Below, piece after piece: positions 1 to 5,423 of a stretch of 6,438 bases of DNA. The stretch's first letter is position 1; the number at the start of each line of letters is the position of its first letter. Source of the stretch: SLAN01 sp046545955. GTDB lineage: Bacteria > Spirochaetota > Spirochaetia > DSM-27196 > SKKC01. The notes beneath the pieces are model-generated. The model had not been told where the DNA came from, did no database searches, and worked only from the letters and a program-made list of their open reading frames with translations. The stretch spans positions 1 through 6,438 of the forward strand of contig JBKGYS010000135.1 in NCBI GenBank assembly GCA_046545955.1, in the 5' to 3' direction. The translations under genes and the position numbers were made by a program.

Positions 1-336
1 GAAAGCCCGATCGCTCGGCCGGTTGCTTATCAGAGCATTCGCCGGACGTTAGGCTCCGCCTTTCCGGTCGTTCGCAGCGCCTATGCGTTCGTCCAGATGT
101 ACGCGACCTACTGGTCGTTTACCGTTGCAAGCAACGGGCCGGATATCGCCGCCTACGATGGAGACACCATCGACAAGCGAATCCGTAACCGGGGCCTCGA
201 CGATCTAAAAATGATAAACGGCGACACATGGCAGGCTATGCAGGTGCCCTTTCCGTATATAAGCACGATCCATCGCGAAACCGTTCCTGTTATTACGGAT
301 GAGGCACCGGACTTTCCCGATCACTTTCGACAATAG
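1..336 (+). CDS. speE: Spermidine synthase-like protein, C-terminal part (5' truncated)
   Basis: The reading frame is open from the first base of the window and ends at TAG 334-336, so only the last 111 residues are present. The translation contains the stretch ESPIARPVAYQSIRRTL, then AFPVVRSAYAFVQMYATYWSFTVAS, split here as AFPVVRSAYAFVQ and YWSFTVAS. This matches the pattern of polyamine aminopropyltransferases, where the end of the Rossmann-like domain reads roughly Q..SP...P....SI..TL...FP.V..Y...VP.Y...WSF..AS. These enzymes transfer an aminopropyl group from decarboxylated S-adenosylmethionine to putrescine, making spermidine in the cytoplasm. The tail (IRNRGLDDLKMINGDTW onward) corresponds to the family's segment after the catalytic domain but diverges from the usual YYTPEIH-type ending. 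The catalytic aspartates lie upstream of the window and cannot be checked. An ATG at 97 is internal to the conserved region and is not the start. The specific substrate is inferred from the family only. Confidence 0.68.
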   Translation, partial: ESPIARPVAYQSIRRTLGSAFPVVRSAYAFVQMYATYWSFTVASNGPDIAAYDGDTIDKRIRNRGLDDLKMINGDTWQAMQVPFPYISTIHRETVPVITDEAPDFPDHFRQ

Positions 337-364
337 AGTAGCGACCACTCCATATTCCTGAAAT

Positions 365-378
365 CCGCCGGCCGGCGG
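365..378. repeat. Perfect GC palindrome downstream of the speE-like gene
   Basis: CCGCCGGCCGGCGG is a perfect 14-bp palindrome, 28 bp after the stop codon of the upstream gene. As RNA it could fold with flanking AAT/GTT bases into a stem of about 8 bp around a GGCC loop. No run of T follows, so a classical intrinsic terminator is not supported. It may be a weak terminator-like hairpin or simply reflect the GGCCGG-rich composition of this genome; a related 16-bp palindrome occurs inside the exonuclease gene near 3246-3261. Confidence 0.35.
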
Positions 379-389
379 GTTCCCAGCAC

Positions 390-418
390 TTGTCGGTGGC
401 GACGCGGCGCGGTACTAT
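390..418 (+). promoter_or_regulatory. Candidate sigma70-type promoter for the P1B-4 ATPase
   Basis: TTGTCG (390-395) and TACTAT (413-418) are separated by 17 bp and each match the consensus -35 and -10 boxes at 4 of 6 positions. The expected transcription start is near 425, giving a leader of about 65 nt before the ATG at 491. This is by inspection only. The neighbouring TATATA is an alternative -10. The position makes sense because the inverted repeat at 429-447 would then lie just downstream of the start site. Confidence 0.4.
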
Positions 419-428
419 ATACCCCATA

Positions 429-447
429 AACGATAAATTTTATCTTT
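429..447. promoter_or_regulatory. Candidate operator: AT-rich inverted repeat, Fur-family-like geometry
   Basis: GATAAA-T-TTTATC (432-444) is a perfect 6-1-6 inverted repeat centred on 438. Extending it to 429-447 gives 8 of 9 paired positions, with only the pair 431/445 mismatched. A roughly 7-1-7 AT-rich palindrome is the geometry of Fur/PerR/Zur boxes, and P1B-4 efflux ATPases such as PfeT of Bacillus subtilis are known PerR targets. The match to the PerR consensus TTATAATNATTATAA is only partial (8 of 14 by eye), so the regulator is unassigned. The site lies in a strikingly AT-rich stretch of a GC-rich region and just downstream of the candidate promoter, where bound protein would block initiation. 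Confidence 0.4.
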
Positions 448-490
448 ACGGAATTATTGTTAACTCTATGAAACTTAGGTATTACGAACA

Positions 491-2542
491 ATGACAGTAC
501 CGGCTCAAATACGAACTTCCGCATCACTCATAAAATCGTTCGGCGTTGAAGGGCTCTTCGTCGTGCTTACGCTCATAACCATGGTCGGCGGGTGGTTTGC
601 CGCTCGCGCCGACGCCTCCACGCTTTCGGCGATTCTCTACGCAATCGCCTTCGCCGGCGGCGGCTACTTCGGCGTAATCGCGAGCTTTCAGAGTCTGCGC
701 GAGCGTAAAATCGATATTGATCTACTAATGGTGCTCGCCGCCGGCGGCGCGGCGGCGGTGGGTGCTCCGTTTGAAGGTGCGCTGCTGCTGTTTCTATTCT
801 CGCTCTCCAACGTACTTCAAAACTTCGCGATGGATCGCACGCGCAACGCCATACGCGCGCTTTCAGCGCTGCGGCCGGATACCGCTATCGTACTCGAGTC
901 AGCCGATTCCCAGCGCGGAACCGATAAGCCGATCAAAGAGATTCCGGTAGGAGCGTACCTGCAAGTACGCCCGGGCGACCGAATCGCGCTCGACGGCGTC
1001 GTTGTCAGCGGGCAGAGCACCGTCGATCAGTCGAGCATTACCGGAGAATCACTGCCGGTAGAAAAAAGCGTAAACCACGAAGTGCTCTCCGGGACCATGA
1101 ACCAGGAAGGCGAGCTCGTCGTTCGCGTCACGAAAACAAGCAACGAGTCCACTCTCGCCAGGGTCATAACGCTTGTCGAGCAGGCGCACGAAAGCAAAGC
1201 CACGAGTCAGCGCTTTCTCGAGACGTTCGAGCAGTACTACGCGATCGTCGTAATCCTCGCGACCGTTCTCGCGGGTATTCTACCACCGTATCTATTCGGA
1301 ACCGCGTGGGACGTAAGCGTGTACCGAGCCATAACCCTTATGGTCGCCGCCAGCCCGTGCGCTCTCATTATAAGTACTCCCGCGAGCATTCTTTCGAGCA
1401 TTGCAAACGGGGCACGCAACGGCATCCTATTCAAGGGCGGCGCGTACGTCGAGCAGGCCGCTGGAATCGAGGCCATTGCCTTCGACAAGACCGGAACGCT
1501 TACCGAAGGTAGACCGCACGTATCGGGCGTATTCCCTGCCGAGCATGTGAGCGAAAACGGGCTGCTCGCCGCTGCCGCCTCGCTCGAGAGTAAGAGCGAG
1601 CACGTCATAGCCCAGGCCATCTGCGAGGCCGCCAACGAGAGAGGGTTAGCCTACCGCAGTCCGCGGGAGTTCAACAGTACCTCGGGAATCGGAATCGAAG
1701 GGCAGGTAAATGGCCGAAATCTTCTCATCGGCAGCCCGTCACTGCTGACAAGCGTAACGGTAACCGCGGCAGACCACCGCCTCGCGGCCCTTCGCAAGCA
1801 GATAGATGAACTGCAGGAGCAGACCAACACGGTCATAGTGGTGCTCGAGCCGGCGAAGGACAGCGATCATTCTTCGAATGACCCCTCATCGCAGACTAAC
1901 GCGTGGTCGGTCATGGGGCTTATCGCGCTGCGCGACCGCATTCGCCCTGAAGCGCAGCGGGTGATCGCCGAGCTCAAGGCGTACGGCGTTCGCCACATTG
2001 TCATGCTTACCGGCGATAATCGCACCACCGCCGAGGCGATAGGCCGCGAGGCGGGCGTAGACGAAGTTATATCCGAGCTGCTTCCGGCGGATAAGTTAAC
2101 TGCGGTTGAAGAGATTGAAGGTCGATGGGGATCCACCGCCATGGTCGGCGACGGCGTTAACGACGCGCCGGCGCTCGCCCGCGCGGGCCTCGGTATCGCG
2201 ATGGGCGCCGCCGGCACCGACGTCGCACTCGAAAGTGCCGATGTGGTACTGCTTGCCGACGACCTCGAGCGGCTACCCTACCTTATCGCCCTGAGCCGAA
2301 GGACCAAGCGAACGCTCGTAACGAATATCACCGTGGCGTTGTCGCTCATCGGTGTAATGATCCTCGGCATTTATACCATCGACCTACCCCTTCCGCTTGC
2401 GGTTATCGGGCACGAAGGCGGCACTGTCCTCGTTTCGCTCAACGGCATGCGGCTGCTCATGTTCAGGAGACCCAGGATTTCCCCCGGCGCTAGCGCACAC
2501 CCGGCGAACCGCGCCGATGAAACCACCAAGGCGGCGGCGTAA
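491..2542 (+). CDS. P1B-4-type transition-metal efflux ATPase
   Basis: A 683-residue inner-membrane P-type ATPase that couples ATP hydrolysis to export of a divalent metal. Visible motifs in order are the actuator-domain TGES (184-187), SPC in the membrane (288-290), the phosphorylation site DKTGT (332-336, Asp332), the nucleotide-domain SEHV (369-372) and GIG (399-401), TGDN (507-510), GDGVND (553-558) and HEGGT (641-645). SPC together with HEGGT defines the P1B-4 subgroup (CoaT, CtpD, PfeT, FrvA), whose substrates are Co, Fe(II), Zn or Ni, rather than the CPC-type Cu or Zn/Cd pumps. There is no N-terminal HMA domain or CXXC motif. I count eight hydrophobic segments (about 18-39, 44-66, 75-92, 93-113, 247-270, 278-300, 608-628, 631-655). 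Oddities: the usual HP of the nucleotide-binding domain is HV, and a polar insert lies at about 454-470. The start is fixed by an in-frame TAG at 476-478; the ribosome site is weak (AGG 477-479). Metal specificity cannot be read from sequence. Confidence 0.95.
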   Translation: MTVPAQIRTSASLIKSFGVEGLFVVLTLITMVGGWFAARADASTLSAILYAIAFAGGGYFGVIASFQSLRERKIDIDLLMVLAAGGAAAVGAPFEGALLLFLFSLSNVLQNFAMDRTRNAIRALSALRPDTAIVLESADSQRGTDKPIKEIPVGAYLQVRPGDRIALDGVVVSGQSTVDQSSITGESLPVEKSVNHEVLSGTMNQEGELVVRVTKTSNESTLARVITLVEQAHESKATSQRFLETFEQYYAIVVILATVLAGILPPYLFGTAWDVSVYRAITLMVAASPCALIISTPASILSSIANGARNGILFKGGAYVEQAAGIEAIAFDKTGTLTEGRPHVSGVFPAEHVSENGLLAAAASLESKSEHVIAQAICEAANERGLAYRSPREFNSTSGIGIEGQVNGRNLLIGSPSLLTSVTVTAADHRLAALRKQIDELQEQTNTVIVVLEPAKDSDHSSNDPSSQTNAWSVMGLIALRDRIRPEAQRVIAELKAYGVRHIVMLTGDNRTTAEAIGREAGVDEVISELLPADKLTAVEEIEGRWGSTAMVGDGVNDAPALARAGLGIAMGAAGTDVALESADVVLLADDLERLPYLIALSRRTKRTLVTNITVALSLIGVMILGIYTIDLPLPLAVIGHEGGTVLVSLNGMRLLMFRRPRISPGASAHPANRADETTKAAA

Positions 2543-2850
2543 CCCCGAGCTGTACCCCGCCGGGTGAGCTCTGCGCCGGCGGGGCGAACTGTTCGCCGGC
2601 GGGCGGGCTGTTCGCCCGCGGTACCACCGGTGCGCCGCCGGGGCGAGCTGTTTGCCGCCGGGACGAACTATGCGCCGGCGGGCGGGCTGTTCGCCGGCGG
2701 TAGGTACCACCGGTGCGCCGGCGGGCGAGCTGTTCGCGTGCGGGACGAACTATGCGCCGGCGCGTGAGCTCTGCGCCGGCGGGCGGGCTGTTCGCGTGCG
2801 GGACGAACTATGCGCCGGCGGCTGACAGCGTTCACGCCGCGGTGAGTTAC
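2543..2850. other. Intergenic region between convergent genes, mostly repeat array
   Basis: This 308-bp gap separates the 3' ends of the ATPase (+) and exonuclease I (-). Nearly all of it (2564-2821) is the tandem repeat array described separately. The remaining 2822-2850 next to the exonuclease stop holds only a weak 4-bp inverted repeat (TCAC...GTGA) without a T run. Short open frames across it on both strands show only arginine-, alanine- and glycine-rich repeat translations and have no credible gene features. I see no conventional terminator, though the GC-rich palindromic cores could form transcription-stopping hairpins in either direction. Confidence 0.8.
2564..2821. repeat. GC-rich imperfect tandem-repeat array with palindromic cores
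   Basis: About eleven degenerate units of 19-20 bp can be laid out, with a consensus close to RRCTRTKCGCCGGCGGGMCG. Most units contain CGCCGGCG, which is its own reverse complement; some carry CGCGTGCG or CGCCGCCG instead. Higher-order duplications are visible: a 34-bp perfect direct repeat (2729-2762 and 2787-2820, offset 58), an 18-bp perfect repeat beginning GGTACCACC (2620-2637 and 2703-2720, offset 83) and a 20-bp perfect repeat beginning GTGAGCTCTG (2564-2583 and 2764-2783, offset exactly 200). The unit is not a multiple of three and drifts in frame, so it is not a protein repeat. There are no uniform unique spacers, so it is not CRISPR. It may be a REP/BIME-like element or minisatellite, growing by unequal exchange or slippage. 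Confidence 0.85.
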
Positions 2851-4290
2851 TTAGCCGTACTCGAGGACTTCGCGTTTCAGGTATTCGCGGTAGTCTGCGA
2901 GCTTTCGAAGCACCACCTTCGCCTGTCCGTCGAGATCAGAGCGCTGGAGGTGCTCGTCGATTTTACGGCTGAAAAACGCGAAATCGGTGGCTTTTTCGCT
3001 CGGCGGCATAAGTATTCGCGAGGCGCAGAAGCTTCGCCACTTGCGCCGCTCTTCGGACGACAGATATTCCTCGAAGTTCCGCCAGATGAATCGACGAAAG
3101 AGCTCGGGAACCCTCGGATCCTCGCAGTGCAACTGAAGCCTCGGAACGCTTTCCGGGTCGGCCTGGTGTATTCGGGCAAACTCCTCCCGGTCGGAATCGG
3201 GGAAAAAGCCGCCGGAATACAGCTGCAACTCCGGATCCTTTGCTTCGCCGGCCGGCCGGCGATCGTATACCTGGGTAATCTTCTGGGTAAGCCGATGCTC
3301 GGCGGCCAGCATATCCGCGTGTCTGCGGCATAGCGCAAGGTCTATCTTGAGCCTGTCAGCGGCACCCTCGCGCTCGAGCGCCGACAGCGGTGCGATCGCC
3401 GGCGCGCGGTTCACGGCCAGACCGGTAACGGGAATCCGCTGCTCGCGATTGTGATTGAAAATGCGCGAGCGAAGCTCGGTAACGCTTCCGTCGATAAGCG
3501 GCCGGGGGTCGTAGCGAAGATCGTATACGAGTACTTCGTTCGGATTCCGCGGATTCACCCCGAGAGGGGCCACCGCGGTCGTACAGCCCTCCGCGCGGGA
3601 GAATACCCGTGACGTGTAGGCAAACGGCGTCCGGTGGTACAAGTCGACGAGCTCGTGGACCCGTTCCTTGCGCCGCAACGAGAACAGATAGCGGAACAAT
3701 CGCGGCTGTTGTTCCCTCACCAACTGTGCCAGGCCGATAGTCGCGCGTACGTCGCTGAGCGCATCGTGGGCCCGCTCCTGCTCCACCCCATTCGCCGCCG
3801 CGAGCGCTTCGAGCTTGAATGTCGGTTTCCCCTCCTCGTTTCGAGGCCACGCGATTCCGGTAGGCCGCAGATCGTGGGCGGCACGCATAACATCGACAAG
3901 ATCCCACCGGCTGTTTCCCGAAGTGTACTCGCGCTCGTACGGGTCGTAGAAGTTGCGATAGAGCATGTTACGGATAAACTCGTCGTCGAATCGCATGCTG
4001 TTGTATCCGACCACGCAGGTGCCGGCAACCATGAACTCGTCGCGAATACGCGAGATAAAGCGGTACTCCGACTCGCCTTTATCCGAGGCATCTTCCGGGG
4101 TAATACCGGTGATAAGACACGACAGCGGATCGGGAACATAATCAAGCGTCTGACGGCAGTAGAACACCTGAGGATCCCCAATGATTTCGAACCGGTCGTT
4201 CGTTCGAATACCGGCGAACTGGGCAACCCGGTCGAGTTGAGGGGCACGTCCGAACGTTTCGAGGTCATACCAATAAAGGGTGTCAGCCAT
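2851..4290 (-). CDS. sbcB: Exodeoxyribonuclease I
   Basis: A 479-residue protein matching E. coli exonuclease I (475 aa) nearly end to end. It degrades single-stranded DNA 3' to 5', removing ends during mismatch repair and recombination in the cytoplasm. Conserved stretches include YDLETFG at the N-terminus, LDRVAQFAGIRT, DPQVFYC, LITGITPEDA, YRNFYDPY, NSRWDLVDVMRAAHDLRP and AHDALSDVRATI. The DEDDh catalytic set is complete: Asp9, Glu11, Asp102 (in NSMRFDD), His175 and Asp180, equivalent to E. coli Asp15, Glu17, Asp108, His181 and Asp186. The SH3-like and C-terminal helical regions follow (about 200-350 and 360-479; QLYSGGFFPDSDR aligns with the E. coli QLYNGFFSDADR region). The chosen ATG places the first catalytic Asp only 8 residues in, six fewer than E. 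coli, and no in-frame upstream start fits better. There is no obvious Shine-Dalgarno sequence. It diverges from the PilZ gene 47 bp away. Confidence 0.97.
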   Translation of the reverse strand: MADTLYWYDLETFGRAPQLDRVAQFAGIRTNDRFEIIGDPQVFYCRQTLDYVPDPLSCLITGITPEDASDKGESEYRFISRIRDEFMVAGTCVVGYNSMRFDDEFIRNMLYRNFYDPYEREYTSGNSRWDLVDVMRAAHDLRPTGIAWPRNEEGKPTFKLEALAAANGVEQERAHDALSDVRATIGLAQLVREQQPRLFRYLFSLRRKERVHELVDLYHRTPFAYTSRVFSRAEGCTTAVAPLGVNPRNPNEVLVYDLRYDPRPLIDGSVTELRSRIFNHNREQRIPVTGLAVNRAPAIAPLSALEREGAADRLKIDLALCRRHADMLAAEHRLTQKITQVYDRRPAGEAKDPELQLYSGGFFPDSDREEFARIHQADPESVPRLQLHCEDPRVPELFRRFIWRNFEEYLSSEERRKWRSFCASRILMPPSEKATDFAFFSRKIDEHLQRSDLDGQAKVVLRKLADYREYLKREVLEYG

Positions 4291-4309
4291 GTGTCGCCGA
4301 GTGTATACT
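4280..4309 (+). promoter_or_regulatory. Candidate promoter of the PilZ gene, with a symmetric -10 that may also serve sbcB
   Basis: GTGTCA (4280-4285, 4 of 6 to the -35 consensus) and TATACT (4304-4309, 4 of 6 to TATAAT) are 18 bp apart, giving a predicted start near 4316, just before the PilZ ribosome site. The -35 lies inside the first codons of sbcB. The core GTATAC (4303-4308) is a palindrome, so the minus strand reads TATACA, a plausible -10 for sbcB; no good minus-strand -35 was seen. If it is used, the sbcB transcript would begin only a few bases before its ATG. Assignment is by inspection. Confidence 0.35.
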
Positions 4310-4322
4310 GTAACACCGGGAC

Positions 4323-4327
4323 GGAGG
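4323..4327 (+). promoter_or_regulatory. Ribosome binding site deciding the PilZ gene start
   Basis: GGAGG ends 10 bases before ATG 4338, and the in-frame codon immediately before that ATG is TAG (4335-4337). Together these restrict the start to 4338, or at the latest the second ATG at 4350, which would put the ribosome site too far upstream. This is the clearest Shine-Dalgarno sequence in the window. Confidence 0.75.
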
Positions 4328-4337
4328 AAGAAGTTAG

Positions 4338-5423
4338 ATGGGCATCGTCATGCAGACGTCCGGACAGCAGTTTCTCAGCGAAGTGGCCGAATCATACATA
4401 CGCTCGCCGGTCGAGGTCGCAGTCTTTCTCCTGTCTCTCGTCGTGCCGGTTGTCATCCTGATAATGTACGCGAGTCACCGCCGCAGAAGGGATCTGCAGG
4501 AGTGGACACAGGAGTCATCGGAATTCTTCATTACAGAAGCGGAAAAACGAAAGCTTACCCCGAGTCAGCGCGACGTCCTGTTTCGAATCGCGGAGCTCGG
4601 AACTGTTCCGTGGAAAGTGCACACCGTTTTCGAGGATGAAGCTGTTTTCAATCGCGGCGCCGCGGCACTGAAGGATCGCCACGAGACTGCCGACGATACC
4701 ATCAGCGCGCTGCGGCTTCTGCTGGGATTCACCCGCCACGGCGGGGTTCCCATTTCGAGCGCGAGTCTGCCCGTCGGCGCCCGCGTAGCCCTCGCACGCG
4801 AGGGGCGTGAGTCGGTTGTTACCGGCGAAATACGCGACCAGAAACCCTCGACATTCATAGTTCTCCTCGACGAGGATTCCCCTTCGCTGCGGGAGGGAAA
4901 GCGGGTCCGGCTGCTTTATCAGAGCGGAACCGGCGTGTACAGCTTCTTAAGCGACATACTTAAAAAGCGCGATCGGCTCCTTGCAATGCGCCACACCGAA
5001 ACGGTCGGCCGGTCGCAGCGGCGAAGGTACTATCGAAGGCGCATGACAATGCCGGTAGCGTACGCGCTCGCAGATTCGGCGGAGTACCACGATGCGACGA
5101 TCGTGGAGCTTGGCGGCGGCGGGGCCACGGTAAGACTGCCGTCGAATGTCACCGTGCAGCCCGGCGACTTCATTTGGCTCCGTTTTGACCCGCTCATACT
5201 TCGTTTTCGAAACTCGAGTAGCAGCAGCCGGCCGGTCCATCACCGCGAGATTACCGCCATCGCGAAGGTAATTCGTTGCAGCGGCGCCGGAGCGCACGTG
5301 GAGTTCACGAGAATTCGTGAAGCGCTGCGTGACAGAATTATCCAGCGGCTTTTCACTCACGCCAGGTCACAGCCCAGCGAGTCACGTCCCCAACTGTCAG
5401 AAGACGTACAACGCGCTCGCTGA
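4338..5423 (+). CDS. Membrane-anchored PilZ-domain protein (putative c-di-GMP effector)
   Basis: A 361-residue protein with one N-terminal membrane span (about 25-45, VEVAVFLLSLVVPVVILIMY) followed by RRRR at 48-51, suggesting a cytoplasmic body. Residues 55-130 look mostly helical, 142-215 resemble a YcgR/PilZN-like beta domain (LPVGARVALAREG onward), and 225-340 form the PilZ domain. The first c-di-GMP motif is present: QRRRYYR (227-233) fits RRxxxR. The second motif, normally D/NxSxxG, reads ELGGGG (257-262), so Asp is Glu and Ser is Gly, which may weaken or alter ligand binding. PilZ proteins of this layout control motility or envelope processes in response to c-di-GMP; the partner here is unknown. 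A serine-rich loop (293-297) sits within the domain. The last ~17 residues are encoded in the region overlapping the convergent lipoprotein gene and look like a non-conserved tail. The start is set by the GGAGG site and the preceding TAG. Confidence 0.87.
   Translation: MGIVMQTSGQQFLSEVAESYIRSPVEVAVFLLSLVVPVVILIMYASHRRRRDLQEWTQESSEFFITEAEKRKLTPSQRDVLFRIAELGTVPWKVHTVFEDEAVFNRGAAALKDRHETADDTISALRLLLGFTRHGGVPISSASLPVGARVALAREGRESVVTGEIRDQKPSTFIVLLDEDSPSLREGKRVRLLYQSGTGVYSFLSDILKKRDRLLAMRHTETVGRSQRRRYYRRRMTMPVAYALADSAEYHDATIVELGGGGATVRLPSNVTVQPGDFIWLRFDPLILRFRNSSSSSRPVHHREITAIAKVIRCSGAGAHVEFTRIREALRDRIIQRLFTHARSQPSESRPQLSEDVQRAR

Noticed and set aside
321..527. 68-codon minus-strand open frame over the intergenic region before the ATPase
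   Set aside because: It covers the candidate promoter and operator and both gene ends, has no recognisable domain and no ribosome site seen.
1237..1635. 132-codon minus-strand open frame inside the ATPase
   Set aside because: It is antisense to the SPC and DKTGT region of a well-conserved gene.
2384..2710. Minus-strand open frame across the ATPase end and the repeat array
   Set aside because: Its translation is Arg/Pro/Ala-rich repeat sequence continuing into the antisense of the ATPase; there is no domain, ribosome site or sensible start.
2564..2821. CRISPR array
   Set aside because: Units are degenerate and contiguous, with no unique spacers of constant length and no cas genes.
3246..3261. 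GGCCGG-rich 16-bp palindrome similar to the one at 365-378
   Set aside because: It falls within sbcB codons for an RRPAGE stretch; the shared GGCCGG core is more likely compositional than a dispersed element.
2564..3333. Plus-strand open frames starting in the repeat array, the longer running into sbcB antisense
   Set aside because: The peptides only reflect the repeat unit (NYAPAGGLFA-like phrases), which changes frame between copies, and then antisense of a strongly supported sbcB.
3634..4461. 275-codon plus-strand open frame opposite sbcB
   Set aside because: It is antisense to the conserved N-terminal catalytic half of exonuclease I and also overlaps the PilZ start; high GC favours such shadow frames.
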